From: Chlorella sp. KRBP
Taxonomy: Eukaryota > Chlorophyta > Trebouxiophyceae > Chlorellales > Chlorellaceae
NCBI GenBank assembly: GCA_004335735.1
Contig: QAXK01001517.1
Location: 1-64,000 of the forward strand
Direction: 5' to 3'
Length of the DNA stretch: 64,000 nucleotides
Position 1 is the first letter of the stretch; every line of letters starts with the position of its first letter. A program made the translations under genes and the position numbers. The notes under the pieces are model-generated. The model searched no databases and was not told where the DNA came from. It saw only the letters and a list, made by a program, of their open reading frames with translations. Shown in pieces: positions 55,549 through 63,904 of the stretch.

Positions 55549-56165
55549 GGTCGCCGCTCCAGGGGGAGCGTGCCCTGCGCCTGGACCTCGTCGCGCGCGA
55601 CCCAGGCGTTCGGGTCCAGGGTCTGCCGGTCCTCCTCGCGGAACTCCACGAGGGTGGTCCGTACCGTCACGTCCTCGCCCTGCCACGGGCCCGAGGTCGT
55701 GTAGGTCAGGGCCAGGCGGTAGGTGAGGCCGGGGTTGAAGCTCGGCATCGACGTGGCGTCCTCGACGAAGTAGAGCCCGGGGTTCGGTGCCACCGTGACC
55801 CCGCCGCCGGACACCGAGATGTTCCGGGTGAGGGTCGGGGCGTACTCGGGCCGCTCACCGGTGAGCCGGACGCGGGCGTCGAGGACGACGACGCGCTGGG
55901 ACGGCTCCGGCGTCACCGCGGGGGCGAGGTCGGGCAGCTCGACGACCTGGTCGATGACCACCTCGTAGGGGCCGACCATGATCGCGCGGCCCGCGCTGAT
56001 GGGCTCGGGGCCGGGCGACGGCACGTCCGCGAGGCCGCCGAACGGTGCGCTCGCGAGCAGCGCCGCGGCCACGCCGCCCCCCACCTTCTGGCTCGCGGGC
56101 CGGCCCGCGACGAAGCCCCGGGCCCGCCCCAGCACGCGCCGCCGAGCGGTCGTGTTCTCCCCCAT
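55545..56165 (-). CDS. Exported beta-rich protein, first gene of operon
   Basis: 206 residues. An internal hydrophobic segment (VGGGVAAALLASAPFGGLA) follows a basic start (TTARRRVLGRARGF), giving an N-in single anchor. The outer domain runs AIMVGPYEVVIDQVVELPDLAPAV, RVVVLDARVRLTGE, and LTYRLALTYTTSGPWQGEDVTVRTTLVEF, again an Ig-like strand pattern close to its operon partner. ATG 56165 is 7 bp from a TACACT box on the minus strand (leaderless), so this is the promoter-proximal gene. It diverges from dnaK over about 180 bp containing heat-shock sites, but those lie nearer to dnaK. Confidence 0.63.
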   Translation of the reverse strand: MGENTTARRRVLGRARGFVAGRPASQKVGGGVAAALLASAPFGGLADVPSPGPEPISAGRAIMVGPYEVVIDQVVELPDLAPAVTPEPSQRVVVLDARVRLTGERPEYAPTLTRNISVSGGGVTVAPNPGLYFVEDATSMPSFNPGLTYRLALTYTTSGPWQGEDVTVRTTLVEFREEDRQTLDPNAWVARDEVQAQGTLPLERRP

Positions 56166-56207
56166 GGGAGGGAGTGTAGGGAACGCTCGGGCGTCGACGG
56201 GAGCCTC

Positions 56208-56234
56208 GGGAACATCGCGCCCCCGTCGTGGGTT
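56208..56234 (+). promoter_or_regulatory. SigH/SigR-like promoter of dnaK
   Basis: GGGAACA (56208-56214) is followed after 17 bases by GTT (56232-56234), matching the thiol/heat-stress sigma factor consensus GGGAAYA-N16-18-GTT. The GTT overlaps the HAIR-like site at 56232-56252. Confidence 0.6.
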
Positions 56235-56252
56235 GAGTCAGGTGAGCGCAAG
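56232..56252. promoter_or_regulatory. HAIR-like HspR operator 2 (dnaK)
   Basis: GTTGAGT-N7-GCGCAAG compared with the HspR consensus CTTGAGT-N7-ACTCAAG: six of seven and five of seven matches. It overlaps the -10 part of the SigH-like promoter. Confidence 0.5.
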
Positions 56253-56294
56253 TTTGGCGCGGGTGATTTGTGCAGGATCGACCGCCGCGCGTAA

Positions 56295-56315
56295 CTTGAG
56301 CCCCAAGCACTCAAT
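56295..56315. promoter_or_regulatory. HAIR HspR operator 1 (dnaK)
   Basis: CTTGAGC-CCCAAGC-ACTCAAT, two mismatches from CTTGAGT-N7-ACTCAAG. It overlaps the -10-like TAACTT (56292-56297), which has a -35-like TTGTGC 18 bp upstream, so HspR binding would block the housekeeping promoter. Confidence 0.75.
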
Positions 56316-56347
56316 CCGAACCACCGCACCACACAAGGAGCAGCCCC

Positions 56348-57677
56348 ATGGCCCGTGCAGTCGGCATCGACCTCGGCACCACGAACAGCGCCGTCGCCGT
56401 CCTCGAGGGCGGCGAGCCCACCATCATCGCGAACGCCGAGGGCGGTCGCACCACCCCGTCGGTCGTCGCCTTCTCCAAGGGCGGCGAGGTCCTCGTCGGC
56501 GAGATCGCCAAGCGCCAGGCCGTCACCAACGCCGACCGCACCATCCGCTCGGCCAAGCGCCACATGGGCACCGACTGGAAGACCGACGACGTCGACGGCA
56601 AGCGCTACACCGCCCAGGAGATCAGCGCCCGCATCCTCCAGAAGCTCAAGCGCGACGCGGAGTCCTACCTCGGCGAGCCCGTCACCGACGCCGTCATCAC
56701 CGTCCCGGCGTACTTCGACGACCACGAGCGCCAGGCCACCAAGGAGGCCGGCGAGATCGCGGGCCTGAACGTCCTGCGCATCGTCAACGAGCCCACCGCC
56801 GCGGCCCTCGCGTACGGCCTCGACAAGGGCAAGGAGGACGAGCTCATCCTCGTCTTCGACCTCGGCGGCGGCACCTTCGACGTCTCCCTCCTCGAGGTCG
56901 GCAAGGACCCCGAGGACGGCTTCTCGACCATCCAGGTCCGCTCCACCAGCGGCGACAACAAGCTCGGTGGCGACGACTGGGACGAGCGGGTCGTCGCGCA
57001 CCTGCTGACCACGGTCAAGAACACGAGCGGTGTCGACCTGTCCAAGGACAAGATCGCGATGCAGCGCCTCCGCGACGCCGCCGAGCAGGCCAAGAAGGAG
57101 CTCTCGTCCGCGAGCAGCACCAACCTCAGCCTCCAGTACCTCTCGATGTCCGAGAACGGCCCGATCCACCTCGACGAGACGCTGACCCGCGCCCAGTTCG
57201 AGCAGATGACCAAGGACCTCCTCGACCGCACGAAGCAGCCCTTCCAGAACGTCATCAAGGACGCCGGCATCTCGGTCTCCGACATCGACCACGTCGTCCT
57301 CGTCGGCGGCTCGACCCGCATGCCGGCCGTCAGCGCGCTCGTCAAGGAGCTGACCGGCGGCAAGGAGCCCAACAAGGGCGTCAACCCCGACGAGGTCGTC
57401 GCGCTCGGCGCCTCGCTCCAGGCCGGTGTCCTCAAGGGCGAGCGCAAGGACGTCCTCCTCATCGACGTCACGCCGCTGAGCCTCGGCATCGAGACCAAGG
57501 GCGGGCTGTTCACCAAGCTCATCGAGCGCAACACCGCCATCCCGACCAAGCGCAGCGAGGTCTTCTCCACGGCCGAGGACAACCAGCCGTCGGTGCTCAT
57601 CCAGGTCTTCCAGGGCGAGCGCGAGATCGCGCAGCAGAACAAGCCGCTCGGCACCTTCGAGCTCTCCGGCATCGCGC

Positions 57678-57747
<70 letters not shown>

Positions 57748-58243
57748 CGCGAAGGACCGGGGCACCGGCAAGGAGCAGAAGATCACCATCTCCGGCGGGT
57801 CCGCCCTGTCGAAGGAGGAGATCGAGCGCATGGTCAAGGACGCCGAGGCCCACGCCGAGGAGGACAAGGCCCGCCGCGCCGAGACCGAGACGCGCAACAT
57901 GGGCGAGTCCCTCGTCTTCTCCACCGAGAAGTTCCTCTCCGAGTCCGGCGACAAGGTCTCCGACGAGCACCGCGCGCCGGTCGACGCCGCCCTCGCGGCG
58001 CTCAAGGACGCGATCAAGCCCGACAGCGGTGCCTCGACCGAGGACATCCAGGCCAAGATCGACGAGCTCAACGCGAAGTCCCAGGAGATGGGCGCCGCCG
58101 TCTACGCGGCCGCGGCCGAGCAGGGCGAGTCGGGCGACGTCCCGGGTGCCGAGGCGAGCGACGGCGGGCAGCCGGCGACCGACGCGGGTGACGACGACGT
58201 CGTCGACGCCGAGGTCGTCGAGGACGACGAGGAGAAGAAGTGA
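56348..58243 (+). CDS. dnaK: Chaperone DnaK (Hsp70)
   Basis: 631 residues. ATPase domain with phosphate loops VGIDLGTTNSAVAV near the N-terminus and VFDLGGGTFDVSLLEV, adenosine motif VLVGGSTRMPAV; linker DVLLIDVTPLSLG; substrate domain with FSTAEDNQPSV and VTFDIDANGIVNVSAKD; an acidic C-terminal tail ending EVVEDDEEKK. It binds exposed hydrophobic segments in cycles of ATP hydrolysis helped by DnaJ and GrpE. AAGGAG precedes ATG 56348 by 7 bp. It is the first gene of dnaK-grpE-dnaJ-hspR under HspR and probably SigH-type control. Confidence 0.98.
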
Positions 58244-58881
58244 CCGACCCCTCGATGGACGACTCGGTGAACACCGAGGCGGTCAACGACGAGCCGGTGC
58301 GCGGTGAGGCGGTGTCCCCGGAGCCCGGGGACACCGCCCCCGCGGGGCAGGTCCCCGCGGGTGAGCCCGCCGAGGCCCCGGCCGAGCCGGCCGTGGCCGA
58401 GGCCGAGGTCGAGGCCGACGCCGACGGCGCCCACCCGGACACCGTCCTCGCGGCCGAGCGGCTCGCCGACCTCCAGCGGCTCCAGGCCGAGTACGTCAAC
58501 TACAAGCGGCGGGTCGACCGCGACCGGGCCGTGGTGCAGGAGAGGGCCGTCCGTGACGTCCTCGAGTCGCTGCTCGCGGTGCTCGACGACATCCAGCTCG
58601 CGCGCCAGCACGGAGACCTCGAGGGCGGGCCGTTCTCGGCCATCGCCGACAAGCTCGAGTCGACCCTCGGCCGCTACGGCCTCGAGCGCTTCGGCGCCAA
58701 GGGCGAGGCGTTCGACCCGCAGCAGCACGAGGCCCTGATGCACGCCCCGTGGCCGGCCGACGACGACGAGCTGCCGGCCGATGCGTCGGCGACCACCGTC
58801 GTCACCGTGCTCCAGCCCGGCTACCGTGCCGGTGAGCAGGTCCTGCGACCCGCTCGCGTCGCGGTCGCCGACCCCGACTGA
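58240..58881 (+). CDS. grpE: Nucleotide exchange factor GrpE
   Basis: 213 residues. A long acidic, disordered N-terminus (to about residue 70) precedes the coiled-coil LADLQRLQAEYVNYKRRVDRDR, the four-helix region ESLLAVLDDIQLARQHGDLEGG, and the beta-wing ERFGAKGEAFDPQQHEALM...TTVVTVLQPGYRAGEQVLRPARVAVAD, matching the family signature. It opens the DnaK nucleotide pocket to release ADP. GTG 58240 overlaps the dnaK stop by four bases. The acidic tail is longer than in E. coli but usual for actinobacteria. Confidence 0.95.
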   Translation: MTDPSMDDSVNTEAVNDEPVRGEAVSPEPGDTAPAGQVPAGEPAEAPAEPAVAEAEVEADADGAHPDTVLAAERLADLQRLQAEYVNYKRRVDRDRAVVQERAVRDVLESLLAVLDDIQLARQHGDLEGGPFSAIADKLESTLGRYGLERFGAKGEAFDPQQHEALMHAPWPADDDELPADASATTVVTVLQPGYRAGEQVLRPARVAVADPD

Positions 58882-58913
58882 CCCACCACCGAAGCGACCG
58901 GGAGGAGGCGCCG

Positions 58914-59945
58914 ATGGCCAGCCAGGACTGGTTCGAGAAGGACTTCTACGCGATCCTCGGCGTCCCGAAGGACGCCGACGAGGCCGCGATCAAGAAGGCG
59001 TACCGCAGGCTCGCCCGCAAGCACCACCCCGACCAGAACGCCGGGGACGTCGCGGCCGAGCAGCGCTTCAAGGACATCGGCGAGGCCAACGCGGTGCTCT
59101 CGGACCCCAAGCAGCGCCAGGAGTACGACGCCGTCCGCTCGATGGCCGGCGGCGGGGCGCGCTTCCGGGCCGGCGCCGGGGGTGCGGGCGGGGCCGGAGG
59201 CTTCGAGGACATCTTCAGCGCCTTCGGTACCGGCGGTGGCGGGGGGAGCCGGGTCCGGTTCTCCTCCGGCGGCGCCGGCCCGCAGGGCGGCGAGGACATC
59301 AACGACATCCTCGCCCAGATGTTCGGAGGCGGTGGTGGCGCACCGGGCGGTGACCCGTTCGGTGGCACCGGTTTCCGCGGCGCGCGCGGCCCTCGTCCGG
59401 GAGCCGACGTCAACGCCCGCACGACGCTGGGGTTCCGCGACGCCGTCGAGGGCTCCACGGTGACCCTGACGACCGCCGAGGGCCGGAGGATCACGACGAA
59501 GATCCCCGCCGGTGTCCGCGACGGCCAGAAGATCCGGGTGCGCGGCAAGGGCGGCGACGGGGACCCGGGCGCCGCGAAGGGCGACCTCATCCTCACCGTG
59601 ACCGTCGAGAAGCACCCGGTCTTCGGGCGCGACGGCGACCACCTGACCGTCGACCTCCCGGTCACCTTCGCCGAGGCGGCCCTCGGGGCGACCGTCGCCG
59701 TGCCGACCCTCGACGGCTCCTCGGTGCGCGTCAAGGTCGCGCCGGGCACCCCGAGCGGACGCGTGCTGCGGGTCAAGGGCCGTGGCGTCACGGGTCGGCA
59801 CGGCACCGGCGACCTCCTCGCCCGCGTGCAGGTCGTCGTCCCGCAGCGCCTCTCCGACGAGGCGCGACGCGCGGTCGAGACCCTCCGCGATGCCGAGGGT
59901 GACGCCGACCCGCGTGCCACCCTGTTCCAGCAGGCCGCGACCTGA
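58914..59945 (+). CDS. dnaJ: Chaperone DnaJ, zinc-finger-less type
   Basis: 343 residues. The J domain (FYAILGVPKDADEAAIKKAYRRLARKHHPDQN) has the HPD tripeptide that triggers DnaK ATPase. A Gly/Phe-rich stretch (about 75-160) follows, then the C-terminal substrate domains (VNARTTLGFRDAVEGSTVTL, GRVLRVKGRGV). The four CxxCxGxG motifs of classical DnaJ are missing, so it is a class B (CbpA-like) co-chaperone. GGGAGGAGG precedes ATG 58914. It lies between grpE and hspR in the heat-shock operon. Confidence 0.93.
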   Translation: MASQDWFEKDFYAILGVPKDADEAAIKKAYRRLARKHHPDQNAGDVAAEQRFKDIGEANAVLSDPKQRQEYDAVRSMAGGGARFRAGAGGAGGAGGFEDIFSAFGTGGGGGSRVRFSSGGAGPQGGEDINDILAQMFGGGGGAPGGDPFGGTGFRGARGPRPGADVNARTTLGFRDAVEGSTVTLTTAEGRRITTKIPAGVRDGQKIRVRGKGGDGDPGAAKGDLILTVTVEKHPVFGRDGDHLTVDLPVTFAEAALGATVAVPTLDGSSVRVKVAPGTPSGRVLRVKGRGVTGRHGTGDLLARVQVVVPQRLSDEARRAVETLRDAEGDADPRATLFQQAAT

Positions 59946-59959
59946 CGGGAGGTGCACCG

Positions 59960-60415
59960 ATGGCCAGGCTCGACATCGCCGCGTTCGGCCCCGACGACGA
60001 CACCCCCGTCTTCGTCATCTCCGTCGCGGCCGAGCTCGCCGGCATGCACGCGCAGACGCTGCGCCAGTACGACCGGCTCGGGCTCGTCACGCCGTCGCGC
60101 ACCAAGGGCGGCGGCCGGCGCTACAGCCAGCGCGACGTCGCGCTGCTCCGCGAGGTGCAGCGGCTCTCCCAGGAGGAGGGCGTCTCGCTCGCCGGCATCG
60201 CCCGCATCCTCGAGCTCGAGAACCAGGTCGAGGCGCTGCGGGCCCGGGTCGCCGAGCTGGCGGCCGAGGTCGACGCCCTCGAGGCCGGCAGCGGTCGCAC
60301 GACCCGGGTGTTCTCGGTGAGCCCGACCGGCGACGTCTACGCCGCCCGGCTCGGGGAGCGCCCCCGCAGCACCCGCAGCCAGGCCCTCGTCGTCTGGCGC
60401 CCCACCCGTCACTGA
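59960..60415 (+). CDS. hspR: Heat-shock repressor HspR (MerR family)
   Basis: 151 residues. MerR-type winged helix: PVFVISVAAELAGMHAQTLRQYDRLGLVTPSRTKGGGRRYSQRDVALL, then a coiled-coil dimer helix (LENQVEALRARVAELAAEVDALE) and a short tail. HspR binds HAIR sites with DnaK as co-repressor and so shuts off its own operon once free DnaK is restored. It is the last gene of the operon, 14 bp after dnaJ with GGGAGG before ATG 59960. Matching HAIR sites are at 56295, 56232 and 62818 (clpB). Confidence 0.95.
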   Translation: MARLDIAAFGPDDDTPVFVISVAAELAGMHAQTLRQYDRLGLVTPSRTKGGGRRYSQRDVALLREVQRLSQEEGVSLAGIARILELENQVEALRARVAELAAEVDALEAGSGRTTRVFSVSPTGDVYAARLGERPRSTRSQALVVWRPTRH

Positions 60416-60456
60416 GCAGCCGGCTGTCCGGCACATCGCGTCGTCGCCCCGGACAC

Positions 60457-60531
60457 CCGACTTCTTGCGAGTTCAGCCGGTCGACGTACCGCGGATGGGC
60501 GTGTCGGGCGGGGGAACTCGCAAGAAGTCGG
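60457..60531. terminator. Inverted repeat behind hspR (palindrome family B)
   Basis: Perfect 18-base arms (60457-60474 and 60514-60531, CCGACTTCTTGCGAGTTC) around 39 bases. The inner right side GTGTCGGGCGG resembles GTGTCGAGCGG of the copy at 8818-8878. It lies between convergent genes. Confidence 0.7.
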
Positions 60532-60544
60532 ACGGGGTGAAGGC

Positions 60545-61549
60545 TCAGCGCACGGGCAGCCGGGTGATCCAGTAGGACGCCGTCGCGGGGGAGGCGACGC
60601 CGAAGCGGGCGTTGACGGCCCACAGCGCACCGCCGGCCGTGGTGGCGGTCGAGGGCACGTCGAGGGTCTCGTCGGTGAGGGCGCCGCGCCACCGCGCCGT
60701 CCATCCCCGGTGGTCGCAGGACAGGCGGAGCACCGAGACCTCGGCCTGTCCGCTGCCGCGCACCACGTAGAGCAGGGAGCCGCGCAGCTCGAGCCCGTCG
60801 CCGCCGGTGATGCCGGGCCCGCCGGACACCGGAACCTCCCGGACCCGACCGGTGCGGGCGTCCGCGGCCCAGAGGCCGCCCTCCGAGCTGTGGTCGAGCA
60901 GCAGCGTCCCGCGACGCACCTCGCGGATGCCGTTCGCGGCGAGGTTGGTGCCGTCGTAGCCGGGCCACTCGCCCGTGAGCGGGACGAACCGCGGTGTGGT
61001 GGAGGCCGGCCGGCCCCGCCGGTCGAGGTCGATGGCGGTGAGCCGGTCGACGCGCGAGTCGGTGACCCACACCGTGCGCTCGGTGACGTCGACGTCGTTG
61101 AGGAAGCCTCCGCCCGGCACGACGACGTCGGCCACGACGGTGCCGCGGCGCGCGTCGACGGCCCACACGTGGGCGACGGTGCCGACGTTGCCGACCGCCC
61201 AGACGAGCCCGGAGCGGCCGTCCCACCGCAGCCCGCGCAGCTGGCGGCCGGCGGCGCCGGGGAGCAGGGTCCGGACCGACCCGCGGCGCAGGTCGCCCGT
61301 GACGATCCGGCCGTCGTTCAGGGACCCGACGTAGTACGTGGTGCCCGGCCCCGAGGTGATGCCCTCGGGCTGGATCCCGTCGGGGAGCCGGACGGTCTCG
61401 GGAAGGTGCCCGCCCTTCCCGAGACCGTCGGCGGCGGCGCGGTCGGGGGTGAGGAGCAGGGCCGAGGTGCCGAGGACGGCAGCGGTCACGGCGGTGCGGC
61501 GCGAGGGCCGGGGGAGGGCGACGGCGAGGGCGGTGCGTGGGGTGTCCAT
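60545..61549 (-). CDS. Secreted SMP-30/NHL-type beta-propeller protein
   Basis: 334 residues. The N-terminus carries a twin-arginine-like stretch (RPSRRTAVTAAVLGTSALLL) and a cleavage site after AAA, so Tat export is likely. The mature part is a six-bladed propeller of repeats such as PEGITSGPGTTYYVGSLNDGRIVTGDL, LRGLRWDGRSGLVWAVGNVG, FLNDVDVTERTVWVTDSRVDRLTAIDL and GNGIREVRRGTLLLDHSSEGGL-type blades (here ANGIREV). SMP-30/gluconolactonase-like proteins are metal-dependent lactonases; the metal ligands are not certain here. GGTGGGG precedes ATG 61549. No operon partner. Confidence 0.78.
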   Translation of the reverse strand: MDTPRTALAVALPRPSRRTAVTAAVLGTSALLLTPDRAAADGLGKGGHLPETVRLPDGIQPEGITSGPGTTYYVGSLNDGRIVTGDLRRGSVRTLLPGAAGRQLRGLRWDGRSGLVWAVGNVGTVAHVWAVDARRGTVVADVVVPGGGFLNDVDVTERTVWVTDSRVDRLTAIDLDRRGRPASTTPRFVPLTGEWPGYDGTNLAANGIREVRRGTLLLDHSSEGGLWAADARTGRVREVPVSGGPGITGGDGLELRGSLLYVVRGSGQAEVSVLRLSCDHRGWTARWRGALTDETLDVPSTATTAGGALWAVNARFGVASPATASYWITRLPVR

Positions 61550-61621
61550 GCCCCACCGTGCCCCGCCGGAGGCCGGAACGGGGGAAGTCGTGCACGCCCG
61601 GTGGCCGGGCGTCCAACGGGG

Positions 61622-62425
61622 TCAGGCCGAGCGCGCCGCCCGGACCCGGGCCGTGGCGCCGACGACGACGACCGCCGCGACGACGGCACCGAGGGCGACG
61701 AGCGCCGAGGACGGCTCGTCGGTGAGCCGGCCCCAGGCGAGCCAGGCCAGTCCCCAGGCGATGGCCGCGGCGACCGCCCACCGACCCCCGAGCCGCCGGG
61801 CCAGCCAGCTGCCGAGGACGGCGACGACGGCCAGCACGACGAGGGCGACGACCACACCGGCCGTGCCGTCGAGGTCGACCCCCGAGGCGGCGACCGTGGC
61901 CACGATGTTCGCGAAGGTCGCCACCGAGACCCAGCCGAGGTAGAGGCCGAAGGTGCCGTCCACGAGGACCGTCTCGGGGGTGCCGTAGGAGGGCGTGGCG
62001 TGCAGACGGGACACGAGGACGACGAGGGTGGCCCAGAGCGCGATGATGACGACGACGCTCGCCCAGAGCCAGGACTGCTGCGTCACGAGCAGCCACGCGG
62101 CGTTGAGGACCATCGAGGCGGCGGCGAGCCACCCGATGCTCCGGTGGCGACGGTCGGTGGCCTGGCCCGGCAGCCACTGCCAGACGGTGTAGCCGAGCAG
62201 GCCGGCGTAGATGACCGACCAGATCGAGAAGGCCGGCCCGGCCGGGGCGACGTACGTGGCGTCGGCGGCGAGCGCCCCGCCGGAGGACTCCTCCACACGG
62301 GTGCCGATCACCCCGACCCCGACGAGGGTGCCGACCACGCAGAACACCTCCGCGAGGGTCACCCCCACCTGGCGCAGCCGGTCGGCGGACGTCGGGGTGG
62401 TGGAGGTCGTCGTCGCGGCGCTCAT
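61622..62425 (-). CDS. TspO/MBR-like tryptophan-rich membrane protein
   Basis: 267 residues with seven to eight hydrophobic segments, longer than the typical five-helix TspO. The part PAGPAFSIWSVIYAGLLGYTVWQWLPG corresponds to the P-P-x-W-V-F-x-P-V-W region of TspO proteins, and MVLNAAWLLVTQQSWLWASVVVIIALW to the W-N-x-x-W-S helix. TspO members bind tetrapyrroles or sterols and are regulatory. ATG 62425 follows TAGCGT by 6 bp on the minus strand (leaderless). It diverges from the RraB-like gene. Function open. Confidence 0.65.
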   Translation of the reverse strand: MSAATTTSTTPTSADRLRQVGVTLAEVFCVVGTLVGVGVIGTRVEESSGGALAADATYVAPAGPAFSIWSVIYAGLLGYTVWQWLPGQATDRRHRSIGWLAAASMVLNAAWLLVTQQSWLWASVVVIIALWATLVVLVSRLHATPSYGTPETVLVDGTFGLYLGWVSVATFANIVATVAASGVDLDGTAGVVVALVVLAVVAVLGSWLARRLGGRWAVAAAIAWGLAWLAWGRLTDEPSSALVALGAVVAAVVVVGATARVRAARSA

Positions 62426-62504
62426 GGGACGACGCTAGCGGGGCCGGGGAGGTGGCGGACGCGGCACCGTCGCGGCGAGCCCCCGCGCGTCCATACTTGG
62501 CGGC
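62426..62504. promoter_or_regulatory. Divergent leaderless promoters (TspO-like / RraB-like genes)
   Basis: TAGCGT on the minus strand is 6 bp from ATG 62425; CATACT (62492-62497) on the plus strand is 7 bp from GTG 62505. No Shine-Dalgarno sequence precedes either. Confidence 0.55.
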
Positions 62505-62771
62505 GTGACCGAGCACCTCATCGTCTTCCCCGACCGCGAGACCGCCGAGGACGTCGCCGACGGCCTGCGCGAGGACGGCTTCGACGACGTCCGGGTCGTC
62601 CGCGAGGCCCTCGCCGGAGAAGACGACTCCGAGGACCACGAGTGGGGGGTGTACGTCCGCGAGGAGAACGTCGTCGACGAGAGCCGGCCCGTCGCCCAGG
62701 GCCTGCGCGACCGGTTCGCGGCGCTCGCCGAGGAGCGGGGCGGCTGGTACGACCCCGAGCCGGCCGGGTGA
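62505..62771 (+). CDS. Small acidic protein, RraB-like (tentative)
   Basis: 88 residues, soluble and acidic. TEHLIVFPDRETAEDVADGLREDGFDDVRVVREAL and the later EDHEWGVYVREENVVDE form a beta-alpha-beta unit resembling RraB/DUF1260 proteins, which bind RNase E; the link to RNase E is only suggested by the fold pattern. The tail RDRFAALAEERGGWYDPEP is conserved-looking. GTG 62505 is supported by CATACT 7 bp upstream (leaderless). It precedes clpB but has a separate control region. Confidence 0.55.
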   Translation: MTEHLIVFPDRETAEDVADGLREDGFDDVRVVREALAGEDDSEDHEWGVYVREENVVDESRPVAQGLRDRFAALAEERGGWYDPEPAG

Positions 62772-62817
62772 GCCGGCACCCCGCGTGACCTGCGCCGCCA
62801 TCGGCTCGCGGGACAGG

Positions 62818-62851
62818 GCTGAGTGGAATACACTCAACTTTGGTGAGCGTT
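62818..62851 (+). promoter_or_regulatory. clpB control site: HAIR operator overlapping a SigH-like promoter
   Basis: HAIR: GCTGAGT (62818-62824), N7, ACTCAAC (62832-62838), three mismatches from the consensus in fourteen. In the spacer begins TGGAATA (62824-62830), followed after 18 bases by GTT (62849-62851), a SigH/SigR-like promoter. HspR bound here would cover its -35. Confidence 0.65.
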
Positions 62852-62894
62852 GCACCGATGACGCCCCCGACGCACGACCAGGAGACACGCACGC

Positions 62895-63872
62895 ATGGAG
62901 CTGAAGCCGACGACGAAGGTCGCCGAGGCCCTCGCCCTCGCCCAGCGGGCCGCGCAGACCGACGGCCACCCCGAGATCACCCCCGACCACCTGACCAGCG
63001 CCGTCGTCCGCCTCGACACCCCGACGGCCGACGCGCTGCTCACCGCCGCCGGCACCGGTGCCGCCCACGTCCTCGCCCAGGCCGACGCCCGGCTGCGCGC
63101 GCTGCCGACGACGAGCGGCGCCGCCGCCACCCCGGCTCCGGGCCGCGAGCTCGTCGCGGTCCTCCAGCAGGCCGACACCCTGATGCGCGCCAAGGGCGAC
63201 ACCTTCCTCGCCCTCGACCTCGTGCTGCTCGCCCTCGCCGAGACCGGCCACCTCGCCGCCGTCGAGAAGCGGGGCGCCGCCGACATGGAGCGCCGCATCG
63301 AGGAGCTGCGCGGGGGCCGCCAGGTCACGTCCGAGACCCCCGTCGAGGGCGGCGAGGCGCTGCAGACCTACGGCACCGACCTCACCCAGGCCGCCCGCGA
63401 CGGCCGGCTCGACCCCGTCATCGGCCGCGACGACGAGATCCGCCGCGTCGTCCAGGTGCTCTCGCGACGGACGAAGAACAACCCCGTCCTCATCGGCGAG
63501 CCGGGTGTCGGCAAGACCGCCGTCGTCGAGGGCCTGGCCCAGCGCATCGTCGACGGCGACGTCCCGGAGTCGCTGCGCGGCAAGCGTCTCGTGAGCCTCG
63601 ACCTCGGCGCGATGGTCGCCGGCGCCAAGTACCGCGGCGAGTTCGAGGAGCGGCTCAAGGCCGTCCTCGAGGAGATCAAGGACTCCGACGGCCAGGTCGT
63701 CACCTTCATCGACGAGCTGCACACCGTCGTCGGCGCGGGGGCCACCGGCGAGTCCGCGATGGACGCGAGCAACATGCTCAAGCCGATGCTCGCCCGCGGC
63801 GAGCTGCGGCTCGTCGGCGCGACCACCCTCGACGAGTACCGCGAGCACGTCGAGAAGGACCCCGCGCTCGAG

Positions 63873-63904
<32 letters not shown>

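Noticed and set aside
59063..59400. Absence of a DnaJ zinc finger considered as a deletion
   Set aside because: The frame is intact and the C-terminal domains are continuous; zinc-finger-less DnaJ occurs in other actinobacterial dnaK operons as far as I know.
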